NCBI GenBank assembly: GCA_013361075.1
Contig: JABWAJ010000088.1
Coordinates: forward strand, 1-13,970
Source of the DNA: Saprospiraceae bacterium
GTDB lineage: Bacteria; Bacteroidota; Bacteroidia; Chitinophagales; Saprospiraceae
Length of the DNA: 13,970 nt
Reading direction: 5' to 3'
Shown: positions 5,905 to 12,675 of the stretch, in pieces
Layout of the letters: each line of letters begins with the position of its first letter
How positions within the stretch are numbered: the first letter of the stretch is position 1
Made by a program: the position numbers and the translations under genes
Notes under the pieces: generated by a model
Told to the model about the DNA's origin: nothing
The model's input: the letters and a program-made list of their open reading frames with translations, nothing else
Database searches by the model: none

Positions 5905-7587
5905 ATGAGACATTCCATCATCATAGGATTCATCGCTGCCTTGTTTTTCCTCCCTTTCCTCGGGGGCGCGCACCTCTTTGACTGGGATGAAATCAATTTT
6001 GCGGAAGCGGCCCGGGAGATGCTGCGCAGTGGCGAATACCTGCGCGTGTACATCAACTACCTGCCCTTTTGGGAAAAACCACCCTTGTTCCTCTGGTTTC
6101 AGGCCATGGCGATGTCGGTTTTTGGGGTTGGCGAATTTGCGGCCAGGTTGCCCAATGCACTTTGCGGCATTGTCACGCTGGTACTGTTGTACAATATTGG
6201 CCGGAAGTTGTATGACCACCGCTTCGGACTGATCTGGGCCGGAGTCTACCTGGGGTCGGTACTGCCTTTTTTGTATTTTAAATCCGGCATCATTGACCCA
6301 CTTTTCAACTTGTTCATTTTTACCGGACTTTACCTTTTTATTCTGTTTTATTGGAAAAAAGAGTGCTATGAAGGCATCGAACTGAAGGCCAACCGCTGGA
6401 CCTATCTGTTTTTTGGAGGCCTGCTTTTAGGACTGGGTATCCTTACCAAAGGCCCTGTGGCGTACCTGCTGGCAGCACTGACGATGTTTGTGTATTGGGT
6501 GTACCAGCGGTTTCGGTTTTATGTCAATGTACCGCAATTCCTGTTTTTTACAATAGCTGCTACCCTGGCTATGCTGGCCTGGTACGGAGTGGAAATCTGG
6601 AAAAACGGGCCTGCATTGGTCATCCAGTTCAACGAATACCAATACCGGCTGTTCAGTACACCCGATGCAGGGCACGCCGGATTTCCGGGCTACCATTTTG
6701 TTGTGTTGTTGTTCGGGTGTTTTCCCGCGTCCATTTTTCTTGTCCGTGCCCTTTTTTCGATGCCTGAGCCGGAGAAGGCTCACCAGAAGGATTTCCGGAA
6801 ATGGATGTTGTTTCTGTTTTGGGTGGTACTGATCCTGTTTACCATCGTGAAGTCGAAAATTGTGCATTATTCCTCTATGTGTTATTTCCCGCTTACGTTT
6901 TTAGCCGCAACGACAGTTTACAACCTGCTGGAAGGCCGCATGACCCTCAACAAGTGGATGAAAGCAGGCATTGCCTTTATAGGCGGTATCTATGCCCTGT
7001 TGCTCATCGCCCTGCCCTGGATCATGATGCACCCGGAGCGGCTCAGCCCCTTGTTCAAGGACCCTTTTGCGCAGGGCAATCTGGAAGCTGAAGTCACCTG
7101 GACCGGCTGGGAAATGCTGCCGGGGATCTGGCTGCTCGTTGTGGTGGGGTTGTCGTTGTACTGGATGGGAAAATCGGCCCGATACATTAAGGGATACGCG
7201 GTGTTGTTTGGCGGAACAGCCATTTTTGTCATGCTGACCCTGATTTTTTACATCAACCGTGTGGAAAGCTATTCTCAGCGTGCTGCCATCGAATTTTTTG
7301 AAAGCAAAGCCGGGCAACGCTGCTATTTAATCACCCACGGCTATAAATCTTATGCACACCTTTTTTACGGCGATGTGCCCCCCGAAGCCAAACCACAAAT
7401 AGAAGACCCTTACCAATGGAAAGAATTCCTCCTGCATGGTGCCGTTGACCGCCCGGTGTATGTGGTGACGAAAGTTCATAAAGCAGCCGAGTTGATTGCT
7501 TCGGCGCCGGAATTGAAAGAAATTGGCCGTAAAAACGGTTTTGTATTTTATGAACGCGCAGTACCCGTGTCCCCAAATTCGGAGTAA
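5905..7587 (+). CDS. GT39/ArnT-like membrane glycosyltransferase
   Basis: This 560-residue polytopic inner-membrane protein belongs to the PMT_2/ArnT-like group of GT-C glycosyltransferases, which move a sugar from a polyprenyl-phosphate carrier to lipid A, protein or another periplasmic acceptor. The first membrane helix (about 4-20) is followed by the loop motif LFDWDEINFAEAAREML. Its D28-E29 pair corresponds to the catalytic acidic residue of the family's DE motif. YLPFWEKPPLFLW follows, then AARLPNALCG and about ten further membrane segments, including GGLLLGLGILTKGPVAYLL. About 120 more polar C-terminal residues (from roughly 440) match the periplasmic tail seen in ArnT-type enzymes. Length agrees with ArnT (about 550). 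The acceptor and the sugar cannot be told from sequence. An alpha/beta hydrolase gene starts 18 bases after the stop, so the two are probably co-transcribed. The ATG at 5905 directly precedes the first membrane helix. Confidence 0.85.
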   Translation: MRHSIIIGFIAALFFLPFLGGAHLFDWDEINFAEAAREMLRSGEYLRVYINYLPFWEKPPLFLWFQAMAMSVFGVGEFAARLPNALCGIVTLVLLYNIGRKLYDHRFGLIWAGVYLGSVLPFLYFKSGIIDPLFNLFIFTGLYLFILFYWKKECYEGIELKANRWTYLFFGGLLLGLGILTKGPVAYLLAALTMFVYWVYQRFRFYVNVPQFLFFTIAATLAMLAWYGVEIWKNGPALVIQFNEYQYRLFSTPDAGHAGFPGYHFVVLLFGCFPASIFLVRALFSMPEPEKAHQKDFRKWMLFLFWVVLILFTIVKSKIVHYSSMCYFPLTFLAATTVYNLLEGRMTLNKWMKAGIAFIGGIYALLLIALPWIMMHPERLSPLFKDPFAQGNLEAEVTWTGWEMLPGIWLLVVVGLSLYWMGKSARYIKGYAVLFGGTAIFVMLTLIFYINRVESYSQRAAIEFFESKAGQRCYLITHGYKSYAHLFYGDVPPEAKPQIEDPYQWKEFLLHGAVDRPVYVVTKVHKAAELIASAPELKEIGRKNGFVFYERAVPVSPNSE

Positions 7588-7605
7588 TCGAACAAGCAAC
7601 AGCAC

Positions 7606-8445
7606 ATGATCAAAGGAACGGCACTACACGAAATCCTGAACCTGCCGCCTTATTGGGCAAAAATTGGCGCAGTGCCCGACAATGGCATGCAGGTGACCCG
7701 GCATGCTTATGGCCGCCATCCCCGGCAATACTTCCTGCGTGCTGTCCCTCCCGCAAACGGGCCTGACGCACCCCGGCATGCAGTAGTGTTTTTTCACGGT
7801 GGCGCGTGGCGCTTTGGCACACCGGAACAGTTCATTGGATACGCAAAATTTTTTACGGGGTTGGGCTATACCACGTTTTTGCCCTCCTACAGGCGCATTC
7901 CTGCCCACCACTTTGGTCATCTGCACGAAGACCTCGTAGCCTTGCTTGGCCATATTGGGGAGCTGACCAACCTGGCTGGAAGCTGGCCCGGCCTCATTGC
8001 AGGGGGCATGTCGGCGGGCGGGCATATGGCTGCAATTCTTGCACAAGATTCCTCAGTATGGCGATTGGCGGGGTTGTCCCAAAGTCCCATTGCCGGCCTG
8101 ATTGCCTGTGGCGCGCCCCTTGATCTCGATAAACTGTCGAATAGCCCCGTATTGCTGCGTCTGGCAGGGCGGCGTGGCAGTGCCCGATACCAGCAGGCCA
8201 ACCCGGCGTGGCAGGCGCAGCAGGCAGCAACCATACCCCCGGTATTGTGCATACATGGCACCGCCGACGGTCTGGTTCCGGTGGATTGCGCCCATTCTTT
8301 TGCACGCTTTGTCAAAGAAAAACCCAACGCCAACCTGACGTTCCACCTGATCAATGGCGGCACCCACTTAGATGCCGGGCGCTGGGTTTTCCGGGAAGAT
8401 GCGGAAAGGGCACAATTGGTGCGCTGGCTGCGGGAGTTGGGGTGA
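7606..8445 (+). CDS. Alpha/beta hydrolase (esterase/lipase, BD-FAE-like)
   Basis: This 279-residue hydrolase has the marks of the hormone-sensitive-lipase or BD-FAE type esterases. VVFFHGGAW supplies the oxyanion-hole HGG (around residues 64-66). GGMSAGGH holds the nucleophile S136 in a GxSxG setting. HGTADGLVP carries the probable acid D221, and NGGTHLDAG the histidine H254. The triad is therefore complete and in the right order. No signal peptide is visible, so the enzyme should be cytoplasmic. It probably splits small esters, but the substrate is unknown. The 18-base gap from the glycosyltransferase gene suggests one operon, possibly linking it to removal of acyl groups from sugars or lipids; that link is speculative. 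Its end faces the patatin-like gene, with 38 bases between the two stops and no convincing terminator there. Confidence 0.85.
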   Translation: MIKGTALHEILNLPPYWAKIGAVPDNGMQVTRHAYGRHPRQYFLRAVPPANGPDAPRHAVVFFHGGAWRFGTPEQFIGYAKFFTGLGYTTFLPSYRRIPAHHFGHLHEDLVALLGHIGELTNLAGSWPGLIAGGMSAGGHMAAILAQDSSVWRLAGLSQSPIAGLIACGAPLDLDKLSNSPVLLRLAGRRGSARYQQANPAWQAQQAATIPPVLCIHGTADGLVPVDCAHSFARFVKEKPNANLTFHLINGGTHLDAGRWVFREDAERAQLVRWLRELG

Positions 8446-8483
8446 TTACACACCAGCCAACCGGTACAACTTCAGCTCCCGAT

Positions 8484-10877
8484 TTATATTTTAAAATACT
8501 TATCTTCCTCCTGCTGTACTGTTTCCTCCTTTGGTGCTGCTTCCGTCTGCTCGGCCGCTTTGGGCAGCTCTGGTTGTTCCAGCCCACGAACGGAGATACT
8601 TGCGCTTGCTTCAGGGGTTTCTTCTTCAGGCGTTTCCCGGATCAATGGAACCATGGCAGGCTCAAAATGCGCGATCAATTTGTGCAATGTCGTGTCGGCG
8701 CTTTCACTGGTTGCGTCCTGTCCGGAAGCAAATCCCTCCAGTACGTCTTTTGCTAAGTGTTGCCCCAACTGGTAATAAGCCTCCCACTGCACTTCATCAA
8801 AAAACTGATCGGAAGTGGGTTCGTGTGGGAAAGCGGGGTGGTAGATTTTGTATTTGTACACCGGATACCGGAGGTTCTCTTTTTCCGGTTTAGGTGATTT
8901 AGTTTTAAAAAATTGCATCAACTGATTCAGCATGCCCGGGGCTTTTTCTTCTTTCGGCGGAGCGATATTGGGTTTTCCCTCGGGTGCCGTGACGGAAGAT
9001 TTCACATAAACAAGGGTGCCTATCCTCAGTTTTTCCATGCCGGTTTTATCGGGATTTTCAGCGTTGTACCTTGCCAGGGCTTCCTTTTCGGCCAACTCGA
9101 GGATTTTTTGATCCGGCTCGGGTTCATTTTTGATATAGACCTCAAATGGAACCCCGCCCGGGGTCAGGTTGTGGTTATAGTTGACGAGCACTTCTTTTTT
9201 GCCGGGTTTTTGGGTTACACTGCTGGTGTCTATGGTAAATTCTTCCCATATTTTATAAAGTGCAGCTATGGCAAATCGCTTTCGGGAATAGCCATGAGAG
9301 GCTTTTGGGCGAATGATGTCTTCAGGGTCGTGCCCGTCATAAAAACTGATTTCTATGCCTAATTCGTTGCGCGACCGGATGGTCAGGTTTTCGAGGTCTG
9401 CAAATTCATAATTCCCATCCTCGCCTGCGTCAATGGCAATGATGAGCTTGCATTTGCGGCGCAGCAACTCATAAACAGCTAAGTTTTCAATATGCCCTCC
9501 ATCGGAGATATTGAGCATTTTTTTGTCGGTTCCGATTTGCGAAAGCAGTTCATAAAAGAAATAGGGGGGCCACCAGATGAACGAAATGCCTTTTAGACCT
9601 TTCATTGGATTCCAGGTCCAATAACCCAGCCGGGCATTAAAAAGCGCTAAAAAAACACTGCGCAGTTTATTGGAGTAAATGCCCATACCAGGGTTGAGAG
9701 CAGCCGCAGAAATGGTAGTAGCCGCAGGCAAGGTCATTGAGCTGTAGCCCTTGTGTACGCGGGTTTCCACATAACCGGTCAGTTTGGCACCACAGTAGAG
9801 CGGCGACAACAGGAAATAATCATTGGTTTTGGTACCCTGGAATTTGGGGTCGTTTGACGCCTGAAGGTTCAAGCAGGTATTGATCAGTGGATAGGGGTTG
9901 AGGTAATCCTCGGGTTTTGTGGTTTTTTCCCGGTTGGCAAAGAAGTCGGCAAGCAGTATGTTTTGATGCGTCCGGCTTCCCGCAAATTTCAAAAAAGCTT
10001 CGGAAAGCTGCCCCCGGTAGAACCGGTGAAAACTGCTGGCATTGGGATTGACCAAAAAGCCAAGAAGAAGGGCAACAACGCCAATGCCAAGATACGTCAA
10101 AATGCTCCGGCCCTGCTCGGTGTACTGAATGCCCAAAGCAGCAACGGCAGCTGCCAATATAGCAGCAATCATCAAGAAAAGAAAAATGGTCTCAATCCGG
10201 TGAAACCACAGCGAAATATTCAGGCCATAAATTTCTGCCCGGTTCAGGATGTAATGAACGGCTAAAATGGCGGAAAACGTCACCAGGCTTGCCGTGAGCA
10301 CGGTAGCGGCGTACCAGGAAAACAATTCAGTATCCATCTCCACAAAAGCCGAAACCAGGCCATAAAGGCTGTACACAATGGCAACGATCACGGCAGGGCT
10401 GAGCAAACTCATGATCAGACTGCTCAGATAGCCTACGATGAGGACAAAGCGGTTAAAGGTTTTGATCATGCCCTTTCCGGGAATCAGGTATTCCCCCCTC
10501 GACCGCAGGTGGTCAATGTGCTCGTCTGAAAAGAGGTGTTTGTAATAGTCATCTGCTCCGGCGGCTTCGTTTTTTTGCGGAGCGCTGCTCAGGCCCTTGA
10601 GGGTGGCGTGTACGTATGCGCCGGTATAGCCGCCACCAGAAACCGTTGACAGGTAATCGGCCAGCTTTAAGAGGCCCAGGCCATTAAGGGTATGCAAAAA
10701 ACCCATGTTGATGGTCGCAGAACGGATCCCCCCGCCCGACATGGCTATCCCAAACCGGGTTTTATCAAAATCGGCAGCGGCAGCTTCTCCAAAAAGTACC
10801 TTTCTCCTCTTTTTTAAGAGATTGCTTTCCTCTTGGATAACCTCACTGCAATCCGGATTTTTTTGTTCTTTACTCAT
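8484..10877 (-). CDS. Patatin-like phospholipase with inserted membrane region
   Basis: This 797-residue protein should be a membrane-bound serine lipid acyl hydrolase. The N-terminal patatin half starts RFGIAMSGGGIRSATINMG (oxyanion hole GGGIR at 48-52) and continues to DYLSTVSGGGYTGAY, where S80 is the nucleophile; the usual first glycine of GxSxG is T78. The partner aspartate lies far away in NISDGGHIENLAVYELLRR (D459 of DGG at 459-461), followed by KLIIAIDAGEDGNYEFADLENL. Between them are four or five membrane segments (about 144-178, 187-208, 230-250, 259-276). From about residue 650 the sequence becomes charged, proline- and glutamate-rich, probably disordered. Classical patatins keep S and D within about 150-200 residues, so the active site here is split by a large insertion; large bacterial patatin-like proteins of this build are known. 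The ATG at 10877 has no obvious Shine-Dalgarno. It lies downstream of ftsZ but behind a strong terminator, so it probably has its own promoter. Confidence 0.88.
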   Translation of the reverse strand: MSKEQKNPDCSEVIQEESNLLKKRRKVLFGEAAAADFDKTRFGIAMSGGGIRSATINMGFLHTLNGLGLLKLADYLSTVSGGGYTGAYVHATLKGLSSAPQKNEAAGADDYYKHLFSDEHIDHLRSRGEYLIPGKGMIKTFNRFVLIVGYLSSLIMSLLSPAVIVAIVYSLYGLVSAFVEMDTELFSWYAATVLTASLVTFSAILAVHYILNRAEIYGLNISLWFHRIETIFLFLMIAAILAAAVAALGIQYTEQGRSILTYLGIGVVALLLGFLVNPNASSFHRFYRGQLSEAFLKFAGSRTHQNILLADFFANREKTTKPEDYLNPYPLINTCLNLQASNDPKFQGTKTNDYFLLSPLYCGAKLTGYVETRVHKGYSSMTLPAATTISAAALNPGMGIYSNKLRSVFLALFNARLGYWTWNPMKGLKGISFIWWPPYFFYELLSQIGTDKKMLNISDGGHIENLAVYELLRRKCKLIIAIDAGEDGNYEFADLENLTIRSRNELGIEISFYDGHDPEDIIRPKASHGYSRKRFAIAALYKIWEEFTIDTSSVTQKPGKKEVLVNYNHNLTPGGVPFEVYIKNEPEPDQKILELAEKEALARYNAENPDKTGMEKLRIGTLVYVKSSVTAPEGKPNIAPPKEEKAPGMLNQLMQFFKTKSPKPEKENLRYPVYKYKIYHPAFPHEPTSDQFFDEVQWEAYYQLGQHLAKDVLEGFASGQDATSESADTTLHKLIAHFEPAMVPLIRETPEEETPEASASISVRGLEQPELPKAAEQTEAAPKEETVQQEEDKYFKI

Positions 10878-10921
10878 GGAGAAGGAGTTTTAACTATTTT
10901 GAATAAACCGGTAGGATTGGG

Positions 10922-10929
10922 TAAATATA
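10922..10929 (-). promoter_or_regulatory. Possible -7 box (TATATTTA) for the patatin-like gene
   Basis: On the minus strand, bases 10929 to 10922 read TATATTTA, seven of eight to TAnnTTTG, 44 bases before the ATG. It lies in the short space between the ftsZ terminator and the gene, where a promoter is needed. No -33 element is evident at normal spacing. Confidence 0.3.
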
Positions 10930-10953
10930 ATGCATTTCGTTGTTATTGATAAA

Positions 10954-10986
10954 GCAAAAGGCTTGCCAACCGGGCAAGCCTTTTGC
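10954..10986 (-). terminator. Intrinsic terminator after ftsZ
   Basis: A perfect 14-base stem, GCAAAAGGCTTGCC (10954-10967) and GGCAAGCCTTTTGC (10973-10986), closes a 5-base loop. It begins 26 bases past the ftsZ stop codon. On the minus strand the descending arm ends CCTTTTGC and is followed by TTTATC, a U-rich tail. It separates the division genes from the patatin-like gene downstream. Confidence 0.8.
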
Positions 10987-11012
10987 AAAATTATGATGAG
11001 GATGGTTTGAAA

Positions 11013-12473
11013 TCAGTCCACATTGTCATGTAAAAACGAATTGCCTTCTCGCAATTCCGGGTCATCGTCATCCGAAATGGTCCACTTCGATAACGCAGGC
11101 TCAGCAGAATTGGGCACATCATCGAGGTTGACCCCCCGGCGCATGTAAGCCGGCTCGCTTTCCAGATCGTTGATGGTTTGCGGATTGCTCAGTTTTACAA
11201 CATTGCTGCGCAGGCGTTCGCGACGCATGTTTTCGCGTTCCTGCAGGCGGCGCTGCTCCTCTTCTGCCCGCTGTTGATCGCGGTAATCAGGCCGGGCTAC
11301 CGGTTCATCGTAGTTGTAACGGCTACGTTGGTGAATGGAAGACCGGATGTTGTCGAACTCGAATGTCGTTGAATGGTCATTCGGGTTGGAGTCGTCTGCG
11401 CTAATATCTGAAAGTTTCGTTTTTTTTTGTAAAAAACTCTGGCGTTCGGCATCGTCGTCAAGAGACACCACAATTCGTTCGCTGCCGGTTGTCGTTTTGA
11501 CGCTGGGCTTGATGTGGCGTTGCTCGAAGCCGGTGGCAATGATCGTAACGCTGATTTTTTCACCCAGCCTTTCATCGAAGCAGTTCCCCCAGATCAGGTC
11601 GGTGCCGTTGCCGGCTTCTTCCTGAACGAATTCTGTGATTTCGAAGATTTCATCCATCGTCACTTCTTTTGTGCCCGAAGTGATGTTGAGCAGGATGTGT
11701 TTGGCGCCTTCGATGTTGTTTTCTTCCAGCAAGGGCGAGTGCAGGGCTTCATCTACCGCACGTTTGGCCCGGTTTTCACCTTCTGCCGTTGCTGTACCCA
11801 TGATGGCCACTCCACTGTCGCGCATGACCGTATTCACGTCTTCAAAGTCAACGTTTACATAGCCAGGCACCGTAATGATCTCGGCAATACCCTTGGCCGC
11901 CGTGGTCAGGATATTGTCTGCCTGCGAAAAAGCATCAGACAGAGAAAGGTTGCCGTAGATGAGGCGCAGCTTGTCGTTGGAAATGACGATCAGGGTGTCC
12001 ACATATTTTTTCAATTCGCTCAAGCCTTCGCCACCCTGTTGTTGCCTGCGACGACCTTCGAACCCAAACGGCAGCGTGATGATGCCCACTGTCAGGATGC
12101 CCATTTCTTTTGCCGTTTTGGCAATGATTGGTGCAGCGCCCGTGCCGGTACCACCGCCCATGCCGGCAGTGATGAACAACATTTTGCAGTTGTTTTCCAA
12201 ATAGCGGCGGAGCTCCTCAATGGATTCCTCACAGGCTAATTTGCCAATATTTGGCTTGGAACCTGCGCCCCGGCCTTCAGTAAGCATTGGGCCCAATGAA
12301 ATTTTCGTGGGCACCGGGCTGGTGTCCATGGCTTGCGCATCGGTGTTGCAAATGGCAAAGTCAACGCCGATAATTCCCTGGTTGTACATGTGGTTGACTG
12401 CATTGCTGCCGCCGCCGCCTACGCCCAGTACCTTGATGATGGGGCTTTCGCTCCCTGGCAAATCGAATAACAT
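11013..12473 (-). CDS. ftsZ: Cell division protein FtsZ
   Basis: This is the tubulin-like GTPase that polymerises into the cytokinetic Z ring. Taking the ATG at 12473 gives 486 residues beginning MLFDLPGSESPIIKVLGVGGGGSNAVNH cut short here; the nucleotide-binding GGGGSN is at 19-24, the tubulin signature GGGTGTG at 106-112, and the synergy-loop NVDFED at 207-212. A charged, glutamine- and arginine-rich linker (about 360-435) leads to EPAYMRRGV (440-448), the probable conserved partner-binding peptide. A 38-residue extension follows with SKWTISDDDD and the extreme end NSFLHDNVD, features familiar from Bacteroidota FtsZ. A longer frame from a GTG at 12518 would add 15 basic residues (NEKTTRRTHQKRNI after the start). 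The ATG is preferred because it follows an A-rich leader and matches where FtsZ homologues begin. ftsA lies upstream on the same strand with a 196-base gap that holds a repeat hairpin and a possible promoter; a strong terminator follows. Confidence 0.97.
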   Translation of the reverse strand: MLFDLPGSESPIIKVLGVGGGGSNAVNHMYNQGIIGVDFAICNTDAQAMDTSPVPTKISLGPMLTEGRGAGSKPNIGKLACEESIEELRRYLENNCKMLFITAGMGGGTGTGAAPIIAKTAKEMGILTVGIITLPFGFEGRRRQQQGGEGLSELKKYVDTLIVISNDKLRLIYGNLSLSDAFSQADNILTTAAKGIAEIITVPGYVNVDFEDVNTVMRDSGVAIMGTATAEGENRAKRAVDEALHSPLLEENNIEGAKHILLNITSGTKEVTMDEIFEITEFVQEEAGNGTDLIWGNCFDERLGEKISVTIIATGFEQRHIKPSVKTTTGSERIVVSLDDDAERQSFLQKKTKLSDISADDSNPNDHSTTFEFDNIRSSIHQRSRYNYDEPVARPDYRDQQRAEEEQRRLQERENMRRERLRSNVVKLSNPQTINDLESEPAYMRRGVNLDDVPNSAEPALSKWTISDDDDPELREGNSFLHDNVD

Positions 12474-12554
12474 AATGTTTCTTTTTTGGTGCGTTCGCCG
12501 GGTGGTTTTCTCGTTCACAGGTTGCTTTTAGTATCAGTAAGCGCCCGACGCTCG

Positions 12555-12562
12555 TAAAGATA
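12555..12562 (-). promoter_or_regulatory. Possible -7 box (TATCTTTA) for ftsZ
   Basis: On the minus strand, bases 12562 to 12555 are TATCTTTA, seven of eight to TAnnTTTG. It lies 82 bases upstream of the preferred ftsZ ATG and downstream of the repeat hairpin. A separate ftsZ promoter inside the division cluster would be in keeping with other bacteria, but no -33 box is clear. Confidence 0.3.
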
Positions 12563-12622
12563 GAAATTGACTTTTAATTTTATTCCTGATGTTTACTTTA
12601 TAGATATTAGATGTCAGATTTA

Positions 12623-12675
12623 AGATATTAGACGGCTTTGTCTAAAATCTACTGTCTAAAATCTACTGTCTAAAA
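12623..12675. repeat. 14-base tandem repeat with inverted arm between ftsA and ftsZ
   Basis: The unit GTCTAAAATCTACT occurs at 12640-12653 and 12654-12667, and again as a partial GTCTAAAA at 12668-12675. To the left AGATATTAGAC (12623-12633) is the inverse of GTCTAAAATCT (12640-12650) with one mismatch, closing a 6-base loop GGCTTT: an 11-base hairpin. Further degenerate words of the same kind (TAGATATTAGATG, CAGATTTAAGAT) fill 12600-12622. The rightmost word supplies the ftsA stop codon (CTA on the plus strand, 12670-12672). It may be a transcript-processing or pausing structure or a mobile-type intergenic repeat. Confidence 0.75.

Noticed and set aside
8487..8498. Palindrome TATTTTAAAATA at the end of the patatin-like gene
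   Set aside because: It is AT-only, lies within the last codons, and has neither GC stem nor T-tail, so it is not a credible terminator for either convergent gene.
12474..12518. ftsZ starting at the GTG at 12518
   Set aside because: It would add 15 basic residues not expected in FtsZ; the ATG at 12473 sits behind an A-rich leader and starts at the usual MxFDLP-type position. It is not fully excluded.
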